Part shown: piece by piece, positions 1-5,442 of the stretch | How positions within the stretch are numbered: the stretch's first letter is position 1 | Layout: each line of letters begins with the position of its first letter | Assembly (NCBI GenBank): GCA_003504855.1 | Contig: DNZD01000078.1 | Location: forward strand, 1 to 9,765 | Direction: 5' to 3' | Length of the DNA stretch: 9,765 nt | DNA from: Cytophagales bacterium | Lineage (GTDB): Bacteria; Bacteroidota; Bacteroidia; Cytophagales; Cyclobacteriaceae | Program-made: the position numbers and the translations under genes | The notes under the pieces: model-generated | What the model was told of the DNA's origin: nothing | The model's input: only the letters and a program-made list of their open reading frames with translations | Database searches by the model: none

Positions 1-1372
1 TCGGGGTAACCAATGGCGCCGTTGCACTGTTGACGGTACCGAGGGTAATAAAGCTTTGGCCTGCGGCCAGGTTGGCATATGGAACAGCAAATTCCACTAA
101 CCCACCGGTTGCACCAAAACCAACCGTGGGTGCTATGACGCGCTCGCCGGCAGACGCATTTCCGAATGTGGCATCATTATCCACAAGCAGCCTGATGTCC
201 GCATTGGCGTTTGTCCCGTTACCAACCTGACTCATGTTCACTTGAACAATCACGTTACCAGCGGGAGTTCCTGTTTTGAAGGTGCCCCATACACGCTTGA
301 TAGCCGATTGTATGGTTGTGCCATTATGAACAAACGACGAACCTGCAGGGTCAGCGCTCAGCGCTTGTCCATTATGTCCCCATACCAGAAATTGAAGATC
401 AGCGCTTAATGCCGTTGGAGCCGAAATGCTGCTGTTGGCCATTGTTATAACATCAGCAGGCGTGTTGCTTGATGTTGATTTTCTCTGATCGAGCGTGGCG
501 TTTCCATCCCGTCCGATACCCGCAATGTCATTGGCATAAGAGGCCATGGTGCCCGCATTCCAGACAACTGAATTGTCCGATGCTATATAGTTTCGAGCCG
601 TAGATTGGTCAATGGTAATGCCGTATTTAATAGCCAGATAGGAGTGAATACGATTAAGTTGAGCCACGGTGAGCGCACCTGTATATACAACAAACTCTGC
701 CACTTCTCCATTGAAGAAACCAAAACCATTTCCAATCGAGAAGTTGTTATTGCCTCCGACAAATGAAGTCATCGTATTGTCATTGGCCAGGATCAGACCA
801 TTCCTATAGATATCCTGTCGTTGCCCGGATGGAGTGGCGGTTGTGCTCGCGGTAAATGAGCATAAATAGCTTTGGTTAACAGCACTTACCCAGGGGGTGT
901 TTATTCGTTGGTTGGCATCGGTAGAACCAGCATCCCAGTATAAAGAATTATCCGACCAGGGAATATGCACATTGAGTCTGTTACCTGCGGGCAGGTTCTC
1001 CAGGAAAACGGAACTAGCCGAAACAGTATTGGTACGAACAACCGCAAATACATACACGTTAGTATAGGTTGCGGCTCCCAAAATACCATTGGTAATTACC
1101 AGTTGATCATTTACCCCGTCGAACTGAATTGCGGGATTAAAGTTGAGACGGTTTGCAATGACTGCGGGCCTGGCCACGACCGTTGCTTGTGCTGCAGAAA
1201 AGCCGTTACCACTTTGGTCAGCCCAGGCAGACACCGGTGAGCCAGTCACACCGGTATTTCCCTTGAGCCAAAGCTTCAAATTGGCGCTCACTCCGCCAGG
1301 ACCTTGAGCAATGGCTTGATACCCTAATCCTGCAAATACAATAGAGAAGAATAACGTCCGTATTCGGGCCAT
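1..1372 (-). CDS. Exported surface protein with LamG/concanavalin-like and DUF8202-like regions (C-terminus outside window)
   Basis: The frame stays open from an ATG at 1372 to the left edge: 457 codons and no stop, so the C-terminus lies outside the window. Residues 1-22 form a signal peptide (basic MARIR, hydrophobic core, cleavage after AIA before Q23). Residues about 32-255 look like a LamG/concanavalin-type jelly roll: LKLWLKGNTG, then VSAWADQSGNG, FNPAIQFDGVND near 78-89, and FNGEVAEFVVYTGALT near 220-235. This leads into SYLAIKYGITID (245-256). Residues about 262-330 carry YIASDNSVVW, NDIAGIGRDG and LQFLVWGHNG, a pattern I associate with the Bacteroidota family DUF8202 (from memory, not searched). 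The rest is beta-rich and low in Cys. Such proteins are usually large, surface-exposed, and often type IX secretion substrates. The C-terminal sorting signal that would show this is not in the window. The ligand is unknown. Confidence 0.85.
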   Translation of the reverse strand, partial: MARIRTLFFSIVFAGLGYQAIAQGPGGVSANLKLWLKGNTGVTGSPVSAWADQSGNGFSAAQATVVARPAVIANRLNFNPAIQFDGVNDQLVITNGILGAATYTNVYVFAVVRTNTVSASSVFLENLPAGNRLNVHIPWSDNSLYWDAGSTDANQRINTPWVSAVNQSYLCSFTASTTATPSGQRQDIYRNGLILANDNTMTSFVGGNNNFSIGNGFGFFNGEVAEFVVYTGALTVAQLNRIHSYLAIKYGITIDQSTARNYIASDNSVVWNAGTMASYANDIAGIGRDGNATLDQRKSTSSNTPADVITMANSSISAPTALSADLQFLVWGHNGQALSADPAGSSFVHNGTTIQSAIKRVWGTFKTGTPAGNVIVQVNMSQVGNGTNANADIRLLVDNDATFGNASAGERVIAPTVGFGATGGLVEFAVPYANLAAGQSFITLGTVNSATAPLVTP

Positions 1373-1392
1373 GTTAACAGTTTGGTAAACGC

Positions 1393-1424
1393 CAAACTTA
1401 CAAAGACAGACCCATGTAAAGAAA
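1393..1424 (-). promoter_or_regulatory. Candidate Bacteroidota-type promoter for the surface protein gene
   Basis: On the minus strand TAAGTTTG (1400-1393) matches the Bacteroidota -7 consensus TAnnTTTG exactly. TTTC (1424-1421) lies 20 nt upstream, a 3-of-4 match to the -33 TTTG. Transcription would begin near 1388, giving a leader of roughly 15-20 nt before the ATG at 1372. This is motif matching only. Confidence 0.5.
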
Positions 1425-1527
1425 TGAAATCCACCGGATAAGGAGGAGTTTCTGAACCCCAATTACGACAAGTTTTGGGCTGCCATTGGCCGCAACCTTC
1501 TTCCGTTATCCTGCTTTTTGGGCGAGG

Positions 1528-1543
1528 CCCCGACAAGTCGGGG
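1528..1543. repeat. Perfect short palindrome, CCCCGAC-AA-GTCGGGG
   Basis: A 7-bp GC-rich stem with a 2-nt AA spacer is exact; adding the G1527/T1544 wobble lengthens it by one pair. A two-nucleotide loop is tight for a single-stranded hairpin, so the inner pair may open to give a larger loop. No T-run follows on either strand, so it is not a classical terminator. It could be a copy of a dispersed intergenic palindrome or a protein-binding site. Only one copy is visible here. Confidence 0.6.
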
Positions 1544-1777
1544 TGAAGCCTGATTTTGTCCAACAACTTTCGCCCGGTATTGTATTATATGTTAGGTTCA
1601 GCAAACGTGTCCCACACCCGGCGGATTTCGATTCAAACGTAACCAAAACTTGAACGCATCCCAATCTTGATTAACATCTAATTTTTTAGTAGCCACACCC
1701 TGCTCATCGCTACCGTTTGCATGACCTGGTTCATCAGCAAAAGATAACGCTCAGCACAGGTTAACCGGGTTTTATGT

Positions 1778-1784
1778 TATTTTG
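1778..1784 (+). promoter_or_regulatory. Weak promoter-like -7 element before the aminotransferase gene
   Basis: TATTTTG ends 5 nt before the ATG at 1790. It resembles the Bacteroidota -7 element TAnnTTTG but is one base short between TA and TTTG, and no TTTG is seen at the expected -33 distance. If used, the transcript would be nearly leaderless. Confidence 0.3.
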
Positions 1785-1789
1785 CCTGC

Positions 1790-2860
1790 ATGACGAACTT
1801 CACGCCCGGCCCATCTCAATTATACTTCACCGTCAATGATCATATCAAAGTGGCATGCCGGGAAGGCATCCCCTCACTGTCGCACCGGAGCAAAGCATTT
1901 GAGGCGATTTATCAGCATGCCGAAACCGGTCTGAAGACCCTGCTGAATATCCCCGATGGCTTCACGATGGTGTTCACCGCTTCCGCCACGGAGATTTGGG
2001 AACGGTCCATTCAGAACCTGGTCCGTTCCAGCGCCACCCACCTGGTAAATGGTGCCTTTTCCAAACGCTATTATGAGATAGCAAAACAATTACAGAAACA
2101 AGCAGTTGCCATCAACGCCGTTGAAGGCTCCGCCCACACCCAAACTGTTTTTGATCCCCAAACGGAATTAATTGCCATCACACATAACGAAACCAGTACG
2201 GGCGTAAACCATACCCAGGACTTTATTCACCAGGTACGCGCTTCCAACCCGGCTGCACTCATTGCCATTGATGCAGTCAGTTCACTCCCCTATCCATCTT
2301 TCAATTACCATGACATTGACAGCATTTTCTTTTCTGTGCAGAAGGGATTTGGGCTGCCGGCCGGTCTTGGCGTATGGCTGGTAAACGAACGCTGCGTTGC
2401 CCGGGCAGAACAATTGCAGGCAGCCGGAGAGAATATTGGAAGCTACCATACCCTTCCACAGTTGATCCAGTTCGCGCGAAAATACCAAACACCAGAAACC
2501 CCCAATGTGCTGGGTATCTACCTGCTTGGCAAGGTGATTGAAGACTTTAACCGGCGGGGAATAGACCTTATTAGACGCGAAACAGAATATAAGGCGGCCA
2601 TCTTGTATCAGGCCCTGGAGCAACACCCGCTTATTCATGCATTTGTTAAACAACCTGACCAAAGATCACGCACCGTGATTGTCGCCGAAACTTCCAGCCA
2701 CACGGCCAGGCTGGCATCCTACCTGCAGACAAAAGGGCTGGCACCCGGGGATGGCTATGGAGCGGCAAAAGCAACCCAGCTCCGCTTTGCCAATTTTCCA
2801 GCCCACTCCAAAGAGCAATATGAGGCCCTGGCAGATGCCATACAGGAATTTCAGGGCTAG
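1790..2860 (+). CDS. Class-V PLP-dependent aminotransferase, phosphoserine-aminotransferase-like
   Basis: This 356-residue protein has the length and order of motifs of the SerC/class-V aminotransferase group. Near the N-terminus are FTPGPSQL and SHRSKAF (His32, Arg33, matching the substrate-binding His-Arg of SerC). THNETSTG (131-138) follows, then IDAVSS with Asp161 for the pyridine nitrogen and VQKGFGLPAGLG with Lys185 as the Schiff-base lysine. TPETPN (234-239) and LRFANFP with Arg332 match the SerC C-terminal substrate arginine. It differs from typical SerC in the phosphate-binding loop: the usual Gly-rich GGG(R/A) stretch is TASATEIW (63-70). The expected reaction is transamination with glutamate/2-oxoglutarate, either 3-phosphohydroxypyruvate to phosphoserine or an alanine/serine-glyoxylate type exchange. 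No serine-pathway gene is adjacent, so the substrate is not settled. The start is an ATG directly preceding the conserved TPGP motif. The next gene begins 49 nt downstream. Confidence 0.85.
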   Translation: MTNFTPGPSQLYFTVNDHIKVACREGIPSLSHRSKAFEAIYQHAETGLKTLLNIPDGFTMVFTASATEIWERSIQNLVRSSATHLVNGAFSKRYYEIAKQLQKQAVAINAVEGSAHTQTVFDPQTELIAITHNETSTGVNHTQDFIHQVRASNPAALIAIDAVSSLPYPSFNYHDIDSIFFSVQKGFGLPAGLGVWLVNERCVARAEQLQAAGENIGSYHTLPQLIQFARKYQTPETPNVLGIYLLGKVIEDFNRRGIDLIRRETEYKAAILYQALEQHPLIHAFVKQPDQRSRTVIVAETSSHTARLASYLQTKGLAPGDGYGAAKATQLRFANFPAHSKEQYEALADAIQEFQG

Positions 2861-2878
2861 GATTAAACCTTGACCGCC

Positions 2879-2886
2879 TATTTTTG
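2879..2886 (+). promoter_or_regulatory. Candidate -7 promoter element for the sigma factor operon
   Basis: TATTTTTG matches TAnnTTTG exactly and lies between the aminotransferase stop and the sigma factor start at 2910. A transcript would start near 2890, with a leader of about 20 nt. No good -33 TTTG is seen at the right spacing, so support rests on the -7 element and on its position. Confidence 0.45.
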
Positions 2887-2909
2887 TCTAAGCACCGAAC
2901 CTGCACCCC

Positions 2910-3449
2910 TTGGACGACAAAGAACTCTTAGGCAAGATCCGTGAGCCGGACACCCGGAGTTATGGGTTCAATCTGCTCGTAAGGGCTTACCAGCAAAAGG
3001 TATATGGCATCGTACGGAAAATGGTCATTGATCATGACGACGCGCACGACGTAACCCAGGAAGTATTCATTAAGATTCACAAGTCAATAGACAACTTCCG
3101 CGAAGATGCGCAGTTGTTCACCTGGATTTACCGGATAGCTACCAATGAATCATTGTCTTTCCTGAACCGAAAGAAGAGGCGGTTTTTTCTGCCCATCGAA
3201 GACATTGCACCCACCCTCGCTGCCCACATCGACAACACGCCCCATGTCGACGGTGATGAGATTCAACGGAAACTGCAAAAAGCACTTCTCACCCTCCCTG
3301 ACAAGCAGCGGCTGGTCTTCAACCTGAAGTACTTTGAAGACATGTCTTACGAACAAATGGCTGCCGTCACCGGGACCTCCGAGGGTGCCCTGAAAGCCAG
3401 CTACCACCACGCGGTGAAGAAAATTGAAGATATTTTAAGTAATGATTAA
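2910..3449 (+). CDS. ECF-type RNA polymerase sigma factor (sigma-70 family)
   Basis: A 179-residue protein with the two-domain layout of extracytoplasmic-function sigma factors. Region 2 covers about residues 22-92: YQQKVYGIVRKMV, DDAHDVTQEVFIKIHK (core-binding region 2.2), FTWIYRIATNESLSFLNRKKRR (regions 2.3-2.4, promoter melting and -10 recognition). A linker with many Asp and Pro residues follows. Region 4 (about 123-176) contains LLTLPDKQRLVFNLKYFEDMSYEQMA and TSEGALKASYHHAVKKIE, a helix-turn-helix that reads the -35 element. The start is a TTG: an in-frame TAA sits at 2889-2891 and there is no ATG before the conserved region; CTG at 2901 is the only other near option. It leads a tight four-gene run and is followed 35 nt later by a one-pass membrane protein, the usual place of its anti-sigma factor. 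The target promoters cannot be read from this window. Confidence 0.93.
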   Translation: MDDKELLGKIREPDTRSYGFNLLVRAYQQKVYGIVRKMVIDHDDAHDVTQEVFIKIHKSIDNFREDAQLFTWIYRIATNESLSFLNRKKRRFFLPIEDIAPTLAAHIDNTPHVDGDEIQRKLQKALLTLPDKQRLVFNLKYFEDMSYEQMAAVTGTSEGALKASYHHAVKKIEDILSND

Positions 3450-3484
3450 ACACTAAAGGCTAAAAAGAGTCTTACCTGCAAACC

Positions 3485-3886
3485 ATGAAAAAGCTAGAGG
3501 ACATACCGAAAATCGACATTTTCAAAGCCCCGGAAGGGTACTTTGACAAATTGCCGGGTATTATCCAGGCCCGGGTACAGAAGCCTGAGCCCTCTCCCCT
3601 ATGGCGTTCGGCATTTAGGTTTGCCCTGCCGGCCATGGTGCTCCTGGTAAGCTTGTATTGGTTCTGGCCCGGTTCCAGCCAGTCGCCGGAAGTACTCCTC
3701 GCATCCATCGATGACAATCAACTGGTGGCCTATCTGGAGGAAAATGACCTCAATACGGACGAATTGCTGGACGGCGTTACCATTGATAGCCAGGAAGCTG
3801 ACGCCATTCAGGAAAATACCATGAAGGAAGTGATGCTGAATGATGACGAATATCTGTCGACTGAATTTACTGAAGACTATTTTTGA
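3485..3886 (+). CDS. Single-pass membrane protein, putative anti-sigma factor
   Basis: I do not recognise a named domain in this 133-residue protein. What can be seen: a cytoplasm-sized N-terminal part (1-40) with FKAPEGYFDKLP at 13-24, a phrase I recall from small Bacteroidota membrane proteins encoded next to sigma factors; one membrane helix at about 44-62 (ALPAMVLLVSLYWFW); and a periplasmic-sized C-terminal tail (64-133) that is extremely acidic, with 20 Asp/Glu against one Lys. The HxxxCxxC zinc motif of ZAS anti-sigma factors is absent and there is no cysteine at all. The anti-sigma role is inferred from position (35 nt after the ECF gene, 6 nt before the Spy-like gene), topology and size. 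It could instead be an accessory sensor. The ATG at 3485 is the first good start and puts the conserved motif near the N-terminus. Confidence 0.75.
   Translation: MKKLEDIPKIDIFKAPEGYFDKLPGIIQARVQKPEPSPLWRSAFRFALPAMVLLVSLYWFWPGSSQSPEVLLASIDDNQLVAYLEENDLNTDELLDGVTIDSQEADAIQENTMKEVMLNDDEYLSTEFTEDYF
3878..3885 (+). promoter_or_regulatory. Possible internal -7 promoter element before the Spy-like gene
   Basis: TATTTTTG, identical to the octamer at 2879-2886, overlaps the last codons and stop of the preceding gene and lies 7 nt before the ATG at 3893. TCTG at 3853-3856 is a 3-of-4 match to the -33 element at a 21-nt spacing. The match may be chance, since it encodes the terminal Tyr-Phe-stop. Confidence 0.3.
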
Positions 3887-3892
3887 TCTGCC

Positions 3893-4420
3893 ATGAAAAC
3901 TACCCGCCTGTTTTTGACCCTGTTGTTTGCCATGACTGCCAGCGTGCTGTCCCTGGCACAGGATACCGACGACCCAACTCCCCCGGTTGACCCTAAGGTG
4001 CGGGAGAAAGTTGAAGCCGCGCGTATTGCCCTTATCACCAACCGGCTCGGGCTGACACCTGATCAGGCGGAGAAATTCTGGCCGATCTATCGCGAGTTCA
4101 CCGAGAAGCGCCTGAGTATGCGCAAGGAATTCCGGGACATGCAGCGGCAGATTGACCCGGCCAATCCAGATCCCAAAAAGCAACAGGAACTGGTTGACTT
4201 TGGCTTCCAACTTAAACAGAAAGAACTAAATCTCGAGAAAGACTATTCCGGCCGCTTACTGAATATCATCAACGTGCAGCAGATGCTGAACCTGCGCAAG
4301 GCTGAACAGGACTTCAGGCAACTGATCCTCAATCAACTGCAGCAACGAAGGGCAGAACAGCAGCAACGCAAAGAACTGCTGCGCGATCAGAACCAAAGAC
4401 TCAAACGCAACCGCAACTAA
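3893..4420 (+). CDS. Periplasmic Spy/CpxP-like helical protein
   Basis: A 175-residue exported protein. Residues 1-22 are a signal peptide cleaved after SLA, leaving Gln23. The mature part is almost wholly helical and charged, with LGLTPDQAEKFWPIYREF at about 52-69; the LTxxQ signature (Leu53 to Gln58 with Thr54) is that of Spy/CpxP chaperones and related periplasmic metal-sensor proteins. A second helix hairpin (about 97-150) includes QQMLNLRKAEQDFRQLI. The last 25 residues are strongly basic and Gln-rich (9 Arg/Lys against 3 Asp/Glu). Family members act as ATP-independent periplasmic chaperones or as ligands that damp envelope stress sensors. Only 6 nt separate it from the upstream membrane protein and 9 nt from the downstream barrel gene, so co-transcription is likely. 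Chaperone activity itself is an inference from the family. Confidence 0.8.
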   Translation: MKTTRLFLTLLFAMTASVLSLAQDTDDPTPPVDPKVREKVEAARIALITNRLGLTPDQAEKFWPIYREFTEKRLSMRKEFRDMQRQIDPANPDPKKQQELVDFGFQLKQKELNLEKDYSGRLLNIINVQQMLNLRKAEQDFRQLILNQLQQRRAEQQQRKELLRDQNQRLKRNRN

Positions 4421-4429
4421 GGCGATCGT

Positions 4430-5383
4430 TTGAAACAGATTCTGGCGCTGATTGGCTTTCTGTTGCCCGGCCTTGCAGCCGGTCAGCAAGCCATGCCCGA
4501 TTCCGTGAGACATCGCGCCGACTCGGCAACCATTCATCAACTGGACAACTTTTTCTCCCAACAAGATTCACTCGACATCTTTGAATTGATTGACAGCCTC
4601 ATCCGAACTCAGGATATCAAAGACGAATCTCGGATGGCCGTTCGCCTGGGGTATAACAGCAACATCATTGCCGACAACCGGACGTTTAACATCAATCAAT
4701 TCGGACTCGCGTCCGGAATGTCTTACTACCACAAGAGCGGACTATACGCTGATGCCACCCAATACTGGAGCCAGGAATACAAACCCAATTTTTACCTCAC
4801 TACGGCTTCCGGCGGGTATATGAAGAACATCAACAAGTGGTATACCCTGCTCGCCGAATACAGTCATTATTTTTATCACCAGCCATCTGACAGTACTGTG
4901 TCGGTTCCGTACACCAACAACGTGGGAATGTCCAATTATTTTGAGGTCGGGAAATTTGTGTTTCGGCTCGATTATTATTTCTATTTCGGCGACAAGCAAG
5001 CGCACCGGATTATGCCCAGCGCCGGGATGAACTTTATAAAGCGAAAGTGGGCCGGCTTCGATCGTATCTCATTTTACCCGAATGCTACGGTTTTGTTTGG
5101 ATCTGAACAGACGACCTCCTACGCCCTGTACCCCAATCCCATACTCCGACTAATCTACAACCGAAACCATACACCCAAACTTCCCCTCTATTATCCCGTG
5201 AACAAAACAGAATTTGGTGTAATGAATTATTCTTTTTCGATTCCCATCACGATGTCGCGGAAGGACTGGACGTTCCTGTTAAACTACACCTATAGTATCC
5301 CCAAGTCACTGCCCGGAGAAGACCTCAGTCTGCAAAGCAGCGGCTATCTCTCCTTTTCGATTACCCGATACATCGGCTTCTGA
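4430..5383 (+). CDS. Outer-membrane beta-barrel protein of unknown function
   Basis: A 317-residue protein with a signal peptide at 1-18 (MKQILALIGFLLPGLAAG, then QQ). Residues 20-65 form a polar, helical periplasmic stretch. From about 68 to the end there are a dozen or so amphipathic strands rich in Tyr, Phe and Trp, for example ADATQYWSQEY, YFEVGKFVFRLDYYFYFG and WTFLLNYTYSI. The C-terminal strand ends SITRYIGF, with the terminal Phe used by the BAM assembly machinery. The start is TTG at 4430, 9 nt after the preceding stop and in the same frame; the next Met (22) would delete the signal peptide, so TTG is preferred. I cannot name a substrate or family. Position as the last gene of the sigma factor unit suggests that it is either a target or a sensor component of that unit. 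Confidence 0.8.
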   Translation: MKQILALIGFLLPGLAAGQQAMPDSVRHRADSATIHQLDNFFSQQDSLDIFELIDSLIRTQDIKDESRMAVRLGYNSNIIADNRTFNINQFGLASGMSYYHKSGLYADATQYWSQEYKPNFYLTTASGGYMKNINKWYTLLAEYSHYFYHQPSDSTVSVPYTNNVGMSNYFEVGKFVFRLDYYFYFGDKQAHRIMPSAGMNFIKRKWAGFDRISFYPNATVLFGSEQTTSYALYPNPILRLIYNRNHTPKLPLYYPVNKTEFGVMNYSFSIPITMSRKDWTFLLNYTYSIPKSLPGEDLSLQSSGYLSFSITRYIGF

Positions 5384-5442
5384 TGTAAAGGTGCTTGTCA
5401 TCTACAGCCCATTTTGATACTTTACAGGCTATCGTATCAACT

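Larger units (their letters stand above)
1373..1789. other. Divergent intergenic region, 417 bp, no convincing gene
   Basis: This stretch separates the minus-strand surface protein gene from the plus-strand aminotransferase gene. It holds the promoter candidate at 1393-1424, the palindrome at 1528-1543, and a weak promoter-like element just before 1790. An AGGAGG at 1441-1446 is followed by a CTG-initiated frame of 33 codons (1452-1553), but nothing in it looks like a protein. I see no tRNA, riboswitch fold or long repeat. The length is generous compared with the 2-60 nt gaps elsewhere in the window. Confidence 0.7.

Noticed and set aside
318..420. ALSAD encoded twice in the surface protein, around residues 321-325 and 337-341
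   Set aside because: Five residues repeated once is too little to call a protein repeat.
1528..1543. Palindrome read as an intrinsic terminator
   Set aside because: No T-run follows the stem on either strand and no gene ends nearby.
1441..1553. AGGAGG followed by a CTG-initiated frame of 33 codons
   Set aside because: Shine-Dalgarno use is weak in this phylum, the start would be CTG, and the frame's end simply translates the palindrome.
1324..1566. 80-codon minus-strand frame over the promoter region of the surface protein gene
   Set aside because: It overlaps the signal peptide coding region in another frame and its product contains no recognisable feature.
3485..3886. Zinc-binding (ZAS) anti-sigma factor
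   Set aside because: The protein contains no cysteine and no HxxxCxxC motif.
3599..4210. 203-codon open frame on the minus strand across the membrane protein and Spy-like genes
   Set aside because: It runs across the boundary of two well-supported plus-strand genes and its product looks like a frame shadow.
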